A stretch of DNA of 64,000 bases from Istiophorus platypterus. Taxonomy: Eukaryota > Chordata > Actinopteri > Istiophoriformes > Istiophoridae. The stretch spans positions 16,386,001-16,450,000 of the forward strand of contig CM029114.1 in the NCBI GenBank assembly GCA_016859345.1, read 5' to 3'. Shown one piece after another: positions 35,850-48,130 of the stretch. The notes below the pieces were generated by a model. The model had not been told where the DNA came from. It searched no databases and was given only the letters and a program-made list of their open reading frames with translations. A program made the translations under genes and the position numbers. Numbering within the stretch: position 1 is the stretch's first letter; every line of letters starts with the position of its first letter.

Positions 35850-36986
35850 ACGTATGAGTCAGTGACAGCCAGCTGCGCAGCCAGGGACCCGGAGTTCCTC
35901 GACCCCCTCCCCCGGGAGGGTGGCCGGTGATCCCTCGTCACCGCGGGGCCAAGTCTCTCTCTGCCTTCCCTCTCTCCCTCCATCTCTCCGCCCCTACCCT
36001 CTCTCTCCCTCTCTCTCCCTCTCTCTCCATCCCTTTCTGTGCCAGTAAGGACGCAAGAGGCTGGATCGGAGTCCCCGCGTCTCCCGGAGTTGAACCAGCC
36101 ACCCCAGCGGAGGCGGTCGGTGTCCCCCCCCCCCCTGAGCCTCCTCCCCTGCCGGCACGGGGCGGACGAGGCAGACGCCCGTCCCCGCTCCGCGCCGCCG
36201 CCGACCGGCCAGAAAGCTGCGTGCCAGGTATCATGACGCACTAAAAAAAAAAAAAATGGGGGCACTTGCTGGGACGTTTATTTCTTTCTTTTTCTGAGTC
36301 CGCCATGTGACCGTCCCCGAGCTCTTTGAGCCGGGTTCCGCTGGCTCCCATGGATGGAGAGGCCGTTTGAGACTCGTGCGTCATCCAACCCGGTCTGTCG
36401 TCTCTGTCCCTTGTTTCGTGTTGTTGTCAGTATTTGATGATGTCATTATTTCTTTTAGATGGATCTGCGCTCGGCCGCTGCTGCGTCGCATCTCTCCAAG
36501 TGAGAAGACTCGCACCGCAAATGTGCGTCCCCTGCTTCACAAACTTGGACCGCTGCCTGTGCTCCGGCGCCGAACCAGCGCCCGCCAACCTTCGCCGCCG
36601 CTGTCCGCAGATGTGCGGGATGATGGCGTGACGCCGCAAAAGGAACTTAACGCCGCAGAACTAATCCTGAACTATTGAAACCTCAACTTTCCCTCCGCGG
36701 ACAAAGATTCATTCCCCGGTTCGTGTGGGAATAACCGGAGTACGCACGGATTTTTTTTTTTAATCTCGCGGTATTTGTCGTTTCACCTGGACTAATTTAA
36801 CTGTCCAAAATCCAAGAGAGACCCGACCTAACGGGGGATGCGTAAAGGAGCGTGATGCCCCGCTTCCCTGCCTCCTGTCGCCGCTGACGTGTATCGGGAG
36901 CGAGATGGGATCGTAAAGTATGTGGAGTCATCCCTGAGGACCGAGTCGCTGCTCTCGGCGGGCGTGTGGAGAAGAACCGGCCGAGG
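35850..36986 (+). promoter_or_regulatory. rhbdl3: rhbdl3 CpG-rich promoter and 5' UTR region
   Basis: Dense CpG from about 35850 to 37110 marks a CpG island covering the presumed promoter, 5' leader and first coding exon. Inside is a long pyrimidine tract (about 35950-36032, mostly CTCTCC repeats), a C-run at about 36126-36136 and an A-run at 36243-36255. Short upstream ORFs occur, for example a three-codon ATG...TAA at 36233-36244. Long open frames here on both strands lack ATG starts or family matches and are explained by the base composition. Confidence 0.55.
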
Positions 36987-37776
36987 ATGACTGGCGGAAC
37001 CCGGGAGGCGCCGGTGAACTCCTCTCCGGCCGTGGCGGCCAACGCGGAGGGCGAGGAGATCGAGGTCTTGGAGAGTACCGACGTCCTTCCCGTGGCTCCA
37101 GAGGACGTAAGTCTACACACGCCTCGTCCGGGGCGACCTGAGGTGCGCACACGACCACTCTTACCTTTTCGCGTTTTTTATAATTGCGCAGCAGGACCCC
37201 TACTCTCTCCTGCGCCGAAGCAAAGTGGCACAGTGCATTTGGGTGCAGGTTATTTATCTAAATTTCATGGTTTACTCATAAATGGGGTTTTACACTGGTA
37301 CCAGAGGGGATTTAAAATACCTAAAAGTAACGCAAGGCAATGAAAATACCTAACACACAGCACATCCTCTCTAGGGATATTGGGGTTGGGTTTTTTTTTC
37401 AAAGGTAGCTGGACACTCACGTACTGGAATCCCTCCCTTAGCTGTCCCAGGCTTTCGGACTTTTAAGGGAACCCTCACACATAATGATCCACACTCTGGT
37501 ACCTTATTATCTTTTGGTGCAGCTCATTAAGCACAACGATCAGATTAATAAACAGCATATGATTTCACGACTACAATTAAGACTAATAAACACAGAGAGG
37601 AAAGCCCTTCTGGCCAAGATTCATCATTTCCAAACAGGTGCTCATCTTCTCATTGGCACCTGTTTATGAGGGGTTTTTTTTTAATCCTTTACACCTCTTC
37701 CTGTCACTCACTCCCTTACCTGCTGTTTTTTCTATCTCTTTCCTTGCCTCAGCAATGGAAGTCTCTGTTTGACAAG
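36987..37776 (+). CDS. rhbdl3: RHBDL3 (rhomboid-like 3), first two coding exons (partial gene)
   Basis: RHBDL3 is a rhomboid-family intramembrane protein with N-terminal EF-hand-like sequence, mainly nervous-system expressed. Exon 1 (36987-37106, 40 codons) starts at the first ATG of the open frame and ends at a strong GTAAGT donor. Exon 2 is a 24-base microexon (37753-37776) with a good acceptor and a GTATGT donor, encoding QWKSLFDK. Together they read ...PVAPED-QWKSLFDK, matching the remembered human N-terminus (AEAERIEEL...AAPED-HWKVLFDQ), where the EF-hand follows directly. Adjacency to rhot1 agrees with human RHOT1-RHBDL3. The EF-hands, the rhomboid core with its Ser/His catalytic pair, and all membrane segments lie beyond the window or were not found. 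Confidence 0.85.
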
Positions 37777-38877
37777 GTATGTATTGCAAGCTAAAGTGTC
37801 TCGAATCTCTTTCCATTTGCATGTTTTACTCATTGTGGAGCAGTGTTGTCTTCAGAGGTCCTTATCTGTGTGAGAGTCACTGGTGACCACTGACTTAATC
37901 CCCTTATCAGCAACTCAAAGTAACACAGATGTGTTTAATAGATGAAACACTGCAGTGTCCCGCTTAAAGGTCATGAAACATGGGAGAATTTAGAAAATAC
38001 TCATGTGGATTATTACACCATAAGTATCCATAGTAACAGAAATGCAGAATCAAGTTTTTTATAATTATTATAATGTGAAAAAGATCAATATTTAGTGGTG
38101 TAGGTGCCTTGCCAATAAATTAAAAATACAAATAAACTGTGATTTTTACAGATATTGCCCATTTATCATGACCTTGATATTGTAATAATGCAAAAACACT
38201 GACTTTATCACTAATGGAAAGCACTTAAACCTGCACTAGGAAATTTTACATAGTAGAACCAAATGTTAATTATCATTAGAATTTGACCCTCAGTACCAGG
38301 AGATGATTTACCATGATGCTGACTGGCTTTACAAAGCTGGCTCATGTTTGTCAGACCCATTGATCTGTGCTGCTTAAAGCATCCCAAAAGACCAAAAACT
38401 GTCGAAGACATCTATTGTTCAAGTGCTAAATTACTGCTGTTTATAATTTGTGTATCAATGATTCATTCGTATTGGTTTCGTACTCTGGGTAAACATACCT
38501 GGCACCAGGATTTGATTTGGCTAAATGAGGTAAATATCTTGGGTCTCAGCTGGTTGAGATGGCACAGGCTTCTCTCCTTCAGCCCCAGTTTGTGATTTAG
38601 GCTGATTAGAGAAATATATTTTTAGATCAAAATCTTGCCTGGTGCAGCTTTAAACCCTTTGCCTGCTGGGTAACATTTTCTCCATAACATGTAACCATGC
38701 CACGCCTTTGTCAAACCAGACTCCTGTAGAGATGAAAGCATCGGGGGAGTGGGATCACACTGTTGGCTGTGGGTGTGTCGTCCACCGACATTGACCCCAA
38801 TAACGCTGTTAGAGTGATACATAATCCCGGATGCATTGATTTGTCAGACCGTTCTTGTAAAGAAACACATGCAGGCG

Positions 38878-38880
<3 letters not shown>

Positions 38881-38959
<79 letters not shown>
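38881..38959. repeat. (CA)n microsatellite, about 39 copies
   Basis: Pure AC dinucleotide run on the + strand. It is followed within 500 bases by two TG runs. Confidence 0.97.
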
Positions 38960-38961
<2 letters not shown>

Positions 38962-39175
38962 GTACAGATACAGCCAAGAAACCCCAGGAGTAGAGAAACA
39001 CAGACCGGCTGATCTAGCAAGCAGCACATTGGACTGACAGACGGCAAACGGGCCCCCCACAATCACACACACACATGCACACACTTAAACGCACACAGCC
39101 ACCACTCTGTGGGGCTGCTGCAGCACCTGCCCGCCCTGGGGCCCCGACCTTCTCCTGGGAGGGAGCTGCATGCAC

Positions 39176-39177
<2 letters not shown>

Positions 39178-39218
<41 letters not shown>
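39178..39218. repeat. (TG)n microsatellite
   Basis: Pure TG run of about 20 copies, opposite in strand sense to the CA run 220 bases upstream. Confidence 0.95.
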
Positions 39219-39221
<3 letters not shown>

Positions 39222-39330
39222 AAGGGTTAGCATTGATATGTAGGGTTGAGTCAGAAGCCCGTGTCAGGCTTACTCTTTCTGAGGGAGACTGAGGTCCCAG
39301 AGGATAACGGGAAGGGATAGCAGGGGTGTG

Positions 39331-39334
<4 letters not shown>

Positions 39335-39372
<38 letters not shown>
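39335..39372. repeat. (GT)n microsatellite
   Basis: Pure GT run of about 19 copies. Confidence 0.95.
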
Positions 39373-39374
<2 letters not shown>

Positions 39375-39904
39375 TTGTAATGGAGAATAATGTATGGACA
39401 GGCATTAAGTGGGCCTCTCAATCCACTGTCTTTATGCGTGTGGCACAGAGTTTCCTCGAGTGGACATTGGTCTAAAAAAAAATGTGAGTTTGTCCAGAGG
39501 TTACGGCTTAGTCTGGCAGCAACAAATGTCCTTTCACTCTTTTATTCTCCTTCCCTCCTTCCTCCTCACAATGAGTTGCTCCATTTGTCAAGGGCGCTGA
39601 CCTCGGAGACCCCCGGCTTCTGTGAAGCGACTAAGAAAGAGATATGATGTGTCACTGAAGAGCAGGGAGAGAAGGATTTTAAACCGGGCTGGCAACCTGT
39701 GTCACTGCATAAGGGAGAAAAGATAAATGCTGCTCGAAACCAAACAGCACGGTCCCGACTTTTATTTACCTAACTCATAGATACACACTACAAATTGCTT
39801 ATATAGCTGTGAATCCAGTGTTATGTATAGTTTAGTTTATTTCTAAACGTTATGGGAGGGTAGACATAAAATAACACATCTGTGAAATAATGTCAAGGAC
39901 GACG

Positions 39905-40112
39905 CTGTATTGACTGATTTTATGTAGCACTTTTATCCAAAGAGCTTTACAATCTTTCCTGTTATTCACCATTGATTACTGGCCTAGGCGCTGGCCCAAC
40001 CATCAGGAGCAAATGGGTTTCACTGTCTTGCTCAAGGATACTTTGACATGCACACAGTTGGAGGGGTGGGGGAATCGGACTGCCAACCCTGCTACTAATG
40101 GATGATCTCATC
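39905..40112 (+). repeat. Dispersed teleost repeat fragment
   Basis: Contains, in order, AGAGCTTTACAATC, a CATTGATTAC block, GGCGCTGGCCCAACCATCAG, GTGTCTTGCTC-like and AAGGATACTTTGACATG, then a GGGGGAATCGGACTGCCAACC segment. This order recalls a very common interspersed fish repeat. The family name cannot be given without a repeat library, and the copy is degenerate. Confidence 0.6.
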
Positions 40113-40254
40113 CAAGATGTTTTCATTGTGGCCCTTTTAAGAGAATCAAGATGGTATGAGTCCAGGTGGCCAGGCAACTTCACAAGTCCCCCAAACCAAT
40201 ACAGGCTCTGCTCGCTCCGAATGAAGTTCTTGTTGGATTTTAAAACCATGTCTA

Positions 40255-40295
40255 GATCCCCTCCCCCTACACCCTTCCAAATGGGGGAGGGGATC
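40255..40295. repeat. Perfect 13-bp GC-rich inverted repeat
   Basis: Arms GATCCCCTCCCCC (40255-40267) and its exact reverse complement (40283-40295) flank a 15-base spacer. The arms are a C-rich and a G-rich strand, so a hairpin or a G-quadruplex-like fold is conceivable. Confidence 0.85.
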
Positions 40296-42319
40296 CAAAT
40301 TGTGTATCCCGGCTCTCCATGATGGCAGGTCTTTCATCCTGCCATTGAGTGTGGCCTTTCTCAACAACTATAAATGCTCTTGTCATTAGATGCGGTCAGA
40401 TCACACCTTGCGCAAGCTTGTTTCTTTCAGGCATACCCTAGTCCTCACCCTTCCAGTGCTCTAATAAACCACAATTTGACCTTCTAGCTGGCAGCTATGA
40501 CTTATTCATTTTAGCAAAACGTTCCAATGAGTGTGGAAAGCCAAGATATGGATCATCCGACAGTGACGACAATAATGCATCTCTCGTGTTAATCAATTCT
40601 GGCATCCCCGCTTGGGCAACTGCAAAGCACATTTTGTTCTGTCCATCTCATGGATGTTTACACAGAGGAGAGATGACAGGATCTTCTTCTCTCATTCATC
40701 TTTCCTTTTTTTGACCATGGCTTTCCTCCAGCTTCTTTAAAGGAACTTTGGCTGGCTTCAAAACTCTCCCTATCAGATCATTTTTGCTGTCTCCCATGTG
40801 AACTCAAAACGTACAGCTATCAGTTTCTGGGTTTCAGCCCATCAAAATCAAAGTGCCGTGTCGCTCCGTCTGTTTTCCCTCTCACTCCTCTCTTCCGTCC
40901 CCAGAGAGGATTTTGTTGCTGTATAAGTGCTTCCCTCCTCAGCGTGCAGGAAGCAAGACAGCAAACCTCAGAATGCTTTGATTCGTGTTCCCCATTGCCT
41001 GAAACAAACATGAGGACTGAACACACACAGAGGCGATATCTAATGAAGCAGAGGAGATGCTGTTAGGAAGATAGCGGCTGCACTGGCCTTTCTGTCGCTC
41101 ATAATCAAGGTGTCCAAGCTGCAATTTGTCATTTAGACACACACCCACAAACACATCAATCTGGAAAGACTGTAGTCATTGTTGCCTGATTACACACAGT
41201 ATGTCAGTGATCCAAAATAGTCTCCATGCTATGCTGACTGATATGCACATTCATCAAAGTAAAGGATTTATAGGGAAATGAGTATGGACCACAATTTATG
41301 TCCAGCGTTAAACTCTATTAAGCGTGTTTAGATCACAGCCTGAAATGAACCAAACACATTTGTTTTCTACTACCCAGGAAGGTACATTAAATAGATTTTG
41401 TCATATGACTGTAACTGGAGGCGCTAAATTAGGAATGTTTCACAAGAGTCTCATGTCTTTCAACTTTATCCTTTTCCTTCTCGTGTTCATAGGTAAAAAG
41501 AGAATAAAAAAATACAAAATCTGTAAGGCTTCTCTGTCTTTAAGTTGCATTTGTCTGGGGAGCGATTTTATACAAGGTAAATTATGAAGGGCTACACCTA
41601 CAGCAGAGATGCACAAAGTCATTATCCAAGACGACTGGGAATGTCCCAGCGCTTGTAAAGCCCAAAAATGGAAGTCCCCAGCTGTAGAGACTGGAAACCA
41701 ACTAAAAGTAGACGAAGCACTTGTAGAGACAGGATATACACAAACCATCAACAGCATATCTGTGGTGCAAACACTTTTTTGTCCCATGGAAATATGCATT
41801 GAATTTTTATACTCAAATGGCTCTTTAGTGCAGCCTCACAACAGGAGGAGGAGAGAACTGAAGACACTATAACTATCAGTTGAGAGTAACATATCTTTGA
41901 TTTTGGACTATGTGTCTGTAATACATGCATGTGTCCACAGTTGCCTTTGTCTGCTCCAAATGGCATATTGAAATGCCCTGTGCATTAGCCCACAGGAGCT
42001 TAGTGATTAAACACTTTCCCATGGATGCATACTTTCCATTAACATTTGTCCCCCTTTATTTCTTGGTTGGTGGCATAGAATAAACAATTAATGTAGACCA
42101 TTATCCCCTCACTAGAACTGTGCAAATAAAAGTCTTTAAGGTCTTCCAGAAATGTTATCTCTCGTCATCCCATCATCAAAATGGCAAATCCATGCCGTTG
42201 ATAATCAGAAGAACTTTTTAAAATTTTGGCAAGGATATATTTCTGCCATTATAAGAATTAGTGAGATCTCATAGTGAATTTGTAAATTAAGTCTGATTTC
42301 CTTATAAATTAAATTCATA

Positions 42320-42680
42320 AAAAATAGATATGGTTCAGAGAAGAGCCAACATACTAATTCCAGGTCTGAAAGATGTAAATGAGGAGAGGTTAAGAAAAGT
42401 ACAATTTCCTATTGTAGTGTACAGGAGATGTAAAGGTGACATAATTGAGATATGTGATCTTGTTCGCAGAATATGTGATACCACATTCGAGCCTGTCACT
42501 TTTGCAATAATAGGTCTGATTTTAAATGAAGCGTCTTAAAATTAGTCCCACTAAAGTTTGGAAAAGAGAAAAAGAGAAAAACTCCTTCACACTTTATGTA
42601 GTGTGGACTCCTTCAATTAACACTTTTAAAAAGAGATAAGATAAACTCTGGTCAACAAAGAATATACATGGCTTTATGGC
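42320..42680 (+). mobile_element. Degenerate non-LTR retrotransposon (LINE) 3' coding fragment
   Basis: A 69-codon stretch (42330-42539) reads VQRRANILIPGLKD, then EERLRK, then VVYRRCKGDIIEI. This is the typical sequence just after the reverse transcriptase domain in CR1/L2/Rex-like LINE proteins. Farther on, in shifted frames, a remnant resembling the family's C-terminal end (TPSINTFKKR, then DKLWS) is visible up to about 42660. Stops and frameshifts show it is dead. The clade cannot be fixed. Confidence 0.65.
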
Positions 42681-42711
42681 TATACAATGTATAATTGTAT
42701 AGCCATAAAGC
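42671..42711. repeat. Perfect 18-bp inverted repeat with 5-base loop
   Basis: Arm 42671-42688 (GCTTTATGGCTATACAAT) is exactly complementary to 42694-42711, with loop GTATA. It lies directly at the end of the LINE fragment. Confidence 0.9.
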
Positions 42712-45080
42712 TGTAAAGCTATTAAGCTATTTGTGAAGGAATTATTATTTTAAACAAGTATATTGAGGAATTGTTTTGTTGTATTGGTTGTCTGCTATAG
42801 TTTGTCGCGTCTGGAGTCTGGTTTGGAGGACTTTTATCCTGTACCTGTACATTTTCAACAAATCACCTCTTATCTAATGTAATGAGTTAAAATAGCCCAA
42901 ACTAACATCATTAATTAAAACAAACAGAAATTTAATGGTGGGGAAGCCACCTGTTCCTGGTGAGACTCATGTTTCCCAGATCTCCCGTTGTGCATTTCGA
43001 TGAGCTTGTTAGTTAGACATTCAGTGGCCGGGCTGAGAGAAAAGGAAGGTCATAATTTAAAGTCATTCTGTCTGGCAGCATTGTCTCGCCTCACCATCCT
43101 GTGCACGGCGCAGCTGGCATCGCGTCAGTGTCACTCCCTTTTTTTTTTTTTTTTTTTTTAGTGCACTTCAACTGAATGGTCCACCACCCAGGTAACTGGT
43201 AATTAATGGATAGGCCAACTGGCAACCCTCAGCTGCACTTACTGGTGCATGCAAAGATAGCCTGTCTCAACACACTGTCAGTTTTACCTACATTAAAAGC
43301 AAAATGAGGTTTAGACGACGAGATTGTAACAGCAGTCACTGTAGTTGTTTTAAGTGGGTGAGGATGCCTCTTTTTTTAGATTAGGAAAGAAAGTCTCAGG
43401 TACAGCATTTCAGAAACTCAGGTAAGGAAATGATTGAAAGGAACTTGCGCACTATAAAGGCCTGAATTTTTAGAAATCTGGGAAGAAGTCAACTGGTAGA
43501 AAAGGATAATTTACTTACATCAAAGAACTGATGATGATCTTGTATCTAAAATATTTCAAGTTTATGCTCTTTTTTTGCCACATTTTAGTACTTTTTCCAT
43601 TAGTTGTACTCTTCTTCTCTTTCTCTCATTTGGTTTTCTCTTTTTTCATCCTTATTATCTATGCTATACTGATGTGCTTATCAGCCTAATTGCCATTGAC
43701 ACATACACAGATGGTCAGGGTCACAGTCTGTTGACCTGATCATCAAACACTACACCACTGATTGACACTCACTGAGTCACGGTGATAACCCATCAACAAA
43801 CAGTTTGTGGTAATACTGAACCCATTCTGCTAAAATAAACCTGGGCTATGTGCTGATGAAATAACAGATATTTTCTCAGACATTTTCATTGAAAGATTTA
43901 ATCAGAGCTCATCTTTCCTTGCTCCGCTGCCCCGTCCCTACTCTGCTCTAAATAGATTTCGTTAATGAAAGGCGCAGTTCCAGTTGGCGGAGTGTGAAAA
44001 CTCTCTCTGCTTTTATACAGAGGTAAAAATAGCTGCTGTGCCTGTCGATCTGTAAATGGGAGATAGAGGATGTGCCAGTTTATTCGTAATTGGCTGCAGT
44101 GTGCAAATTCATGTGATGGCAGCGATGGCAGAAATCAGAGTGTCTCTTTTGATCGTTGAATGGCCCAGTGATTTAGCAACCTTCATATGCTTTTGTGCAT
44201 TTACGTGCGTGTGCATGCAGTGTGTCTGTAACCACCAGGCCAGAAAAATGTAAATCCATTATTTGAGGTCAAGGGAGGGCAGTCGAAGTTTCAGCATACA
44301 ACATTCACTGAATAAGCAAATGTGGTCGAAGCTGGGCTATGCCGGCTGCCTTTTAGGACTAGTGGCAGTTTGACTTTTGGTGGGGCTCCTTAACAGATTA
44401 ATCCCACTTTGTCTGCTCACAATCTTCTCTTCCACTGCCCTCTAACTTATTAAATCTATCTTTCTTTCTCTCTGTCTCTTATCTTTCTGTTCTGAAGTCC
44501 AATTCCCCTTCAGTCTTAAGTGAATGACACTGCAGATATGAAGAGTCTGCTCATCCATGCCTTCCTCTTATCCCTTTTCATTAGCTCTGTTTGCAGTTCA
44601 CGGCCCTCACCATACAATTGCTCATCCACTTTATAATAACGCCACAAAAACTGGAGGGTTCCAGTGGGAAAACATCAAATTACAGTTTGATCAAGGAGAT
44701 TAGCATATGTTTTTCATTGCTGTTGCATGTCTGGGTCACCTCTGCTGAAACATACTGAAAGATTTAGTCTGGACATAGTCATAGTTACAGGCCAAGTGCC
44801 AGATGTATCAGTCTGTTGCTTGTTTTGGGTTTGCATGTAGCAGCAAGACTACATTTGTATAGTGTAAGTGGACAACATCTTCCATACCTTCAACTCACCT
44901 GTCAAGCAGAACTGTTAAACAGCCTCAAGTTTCCTATTTCAGTCTGTCATGCTGTTCCTCCAGGGATCAAAGCAGCAGTGCAGGTCTATTCATTCCTTAC
45001 GGCTGAAACTGTAATAACTACCCACAGGTCATAGTTACAGAGTTGTTGACAGAGAAATACATCACACCAACACTAGAGGG

Positions 45081-45083
<3 letters not shown>

Positions 45084-45153
<70 letters not shown>

Positions 45154-45168
45154 TGTTTGTGTTTGTGT
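45084..45168. repeat. (TG)n microsatellite with TTTGTG tail
   Basis: Pure TG run at 45084-45150 followed by three diverged TTTGTG-type units. Confidence 0.95.
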
Positions 45169-47954
45169 AGGCCTGTTGCTGCTCTGTTCTCCAGTGACAG
45201 CCCAGAGATTTTGGGGGCCTGGTCAACATGAAATGGAAAATGTCTGTGTTTTATCACAGATCTTATAGACACCACGGGAATGTTCAGAGTAAGATCCCAG
45301 GAAACACAAACACATACATACACACACACATTTTTGGACACATTCCTATGCCACAGGCTGTACAGGTCAACACTGAGGCCTGGCAGGTGCAGTGTTCACA
45401 CAGTTACAATAACCCTGTGTTTGCTGTGTTCACATGTTTGTGTGAGGGTTTGAGCGCTTGCGATAACTGATTTCTGCCCCTTCAGTTAAGCGTTGGTCAT
45501 TAGGGAATGTTCCACAACAAGTGTACACCTCAGAAAACTCTCTCGTTCCCCTCTGTTCTCCATTCAGAAGAACACTTTGGTTTCTGTTGAGACAGATGGT
45601 GTGTAGACGACCACCACAAAACGAAAGCTGATCACTATTAGTGCAGACGTTTATGCCAGTGTGCTACGTTTATAATGCCAACTCCGCTTTCTGGGTTTTG
45701 AACTACATTTCATGCTGGCTCTCATCTCACTTTGTTTCACTGCAAGCTAAGCTGTCTTCTCCATTTCAACATGGAGCATTTGTGTTGAAGTCACGGCAGA
45801 TAGCGGTGTAGACCAGATAATTCAAAACATGCATAATTTAAAGGTAATGGCATTTTTTGCTGTTCTATACACGCCCACGCTGTACCTGTAGGTAGAACAT
45901 TAGTTTTGCAGTTTCAGCTTTCTCTGACCCACTTCTCAGATTTTCGAAAAACTTTTCTAATTTTACAGGATTACCTTTTAAAGACATCAGGAACGTCCCT
46001 TTGCCTATTCTTTCATTTGTCTTCCTCAGCATTGCCTTCTCTGGTTTGTGTTGAAATGACAACTTTCCGGAAGCTTACAGCTTTCCTTGCATCCCACAAA
46101 ACAGAGTCTTTTTAGTTGACACCTCACTTACACAAATAAAAACACTTTGTGGGCAAAAAGTGGCTGGGGAGCCAGGCAGCTCTAGGTCTGTGATAGACTG
46201 TGATAATCACAGGGACCTCTCCCACTTCTGTCATTCTCTCCATGCAGCCCTGTATTCGATTAATCTGTTTGACAAGCACTGCAAGACTGCTCAAACAAAT
46301 GGAGAGTGGCTCCCTCAGACTCCGTAGTAGTCCCACTTTCCAGATCAGTGTCTTAAGAAAGGCAGTGAGAACAATACTGGGTAAATTCACAGTATAGTCA
46401 AGTTAATGTAAAAAATGAGCTGAAAAATGATTTGCAGAAGATTTTTTTTCTGGTGGTCCAGGCTACATACAAGCACTTAATTTTGTGGTTTGTTTACTAA
46501 GAGAAGTACATGCTGCTGTCATACACACCTGGATTCATATGACTAAGGTAAACATCAAATTGCTGTCATTATAATTCCTAGAGGCATGTAAGCATAATTA
46601 GTGACATTTTCCACAATCCCTGTTGATTCGATGATGAACTTTGGCCTGTTAGATAAAATTATTAACTTTATTAACTTTATCTGTGAAGTTGTTTTGATGT
46701 TTTGTTGTTGTCATGGTAACATGGCCTGACCCAGCGCAGCAGGCTCAGCAGATAGCCCCAAGGTGAGCATCAGTGCTTAGCTTTCACCCAGATCTCTTTT
46801 CCCGTCCTGCCCCCTCCGTGTCGTCTTACAGGGCATCATTGCCGAAGGCTGCCAGCAGGGCAAAAGGGCTGAAGCTGCTAACTGTGACAAAGAAACACAG
46901 AACCACAACACAACATAACACAAAAGATGACCATCAGTAAATATTGCCGTTTTTGATGCTTTACTACCTCCTGTGTTGTTTACCGATTTCTAGCATCCCC
47001 TGTCCTTGCAGCAGTGTTGTTGCTGGCACCTGTGTATTTTCATGAAGAGGTTGATCAGATGTGCTGCAGAGCACATATTGCTCATTTGCAACATGCAAAT
47101 ATTCAGTGTATAAACACTTTGCCAGATGTCTTGGATATGTTTCATTGATGAAGACTCCTGCCAAAATAGGGAAATAAAATTAGGTCACAGATGGAGTTAG
47201 TCCCACTGATAATAAAATTTAAATTAAACGAAATAAAAATGATATAGATTTATTGTGAAATATGAGGTTATGAAAAGATTGATGATGCCCTTCTCTCAAG
47301 TAAAGTCATATTCATTTAATCTAGAAGTTTTTTTGTTTTGTTTCATTTGTTTCATTTGTTTCTGTTTCATCAAAAGAGATTGCCCTCTGTTTTAAGGCGT
47401 AGGCACTGTGATAACAAAATACAGTTGTCTGTACAAAACACTGAAAATTGTTGTCATATTTTCACGATACACACGTCTTTTGTACCGAGATTAGTTTAGA
47501 TTAGTTAAGAGGTAATAAATCATCACCAGTATATTGTCATAGGTCTTTGGGTTTTAGCCAAAATATCATGTGACACTTGTTCATTTCATGGTTGAGCTTG
47601 TGGAAATTCATTTAAGTTAGATGGCTGGGTCTTGAAAACCAATACTAAGGGCCAGAATGCTCACCTCTGAAGTAGGGATACATTGATTCAGCTTTTCCCA
47701 TTAGTGAGTCCAATACCTCAACTCAGAATATCTGTACCGAACAAGAACCGATGCAAAACCAGTGTTGTATTATTCCCAGTTTTTAAATTGATCCACATGC
47801 AAGAGGTTCATTTCAGTCACAGAGGCCAGGGACCAGTGGCCCGCTATGACTAAAAAAATGTAACTGTTAGCAGAAAACCATAACCTTCAAATGACATTGT
47901 CAAAAAAAAAAAACGCATTCATTGTGGATTGTGACATCCTGGTCAATACCCTGT

Positions 47955-48130
47955 CATCTTAAAGGTGCCCTGTGGAGCTTTCTTGTAAACAAGCCTCAGT
48001 CAGAACCTAGTATACAGCTGGTCCACCCTTTATCTGTTTACTTCTACTCTCTTTTCCCAAATATACAGTAATTTGATATAGCTGAATTCCCAATAAAGCT
48101 GTACTTATTTACATGATTTTGCAGCCCTTT
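47955..48130. repeat. Possible dispersed percomorph repeat fragment
   Basis: The opening AAAGGTGCCCTGTGGAGCTT followed by CTTGTAAACAA resembles a frequent short interspersed fish sequence. Identity is uncertain without a library. Confidence 0.3.

Noticed and set aside
35822..36678. Long open frames on both strands (147 codons on -, 105 and 123 codons on +)
   Set aside because: They lie in the CpG island and CTCTCC tract upstream of rhbdl3, mostly lack ATG starts, overlap each other and resemble low-complexity translation.
45018..45341. His/Thr- and Cys/Val-rich frames at microsatellites, also at 38763-39405 and 61243-61674
   Set aside because: They are translations of CA/TG repeats in all frames.
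46130..46400. Possible coding remnant (88 codons on -, 65 on +)
   Set aside because: A transposon origin was considered, but no motif could be confirmed in any frame.
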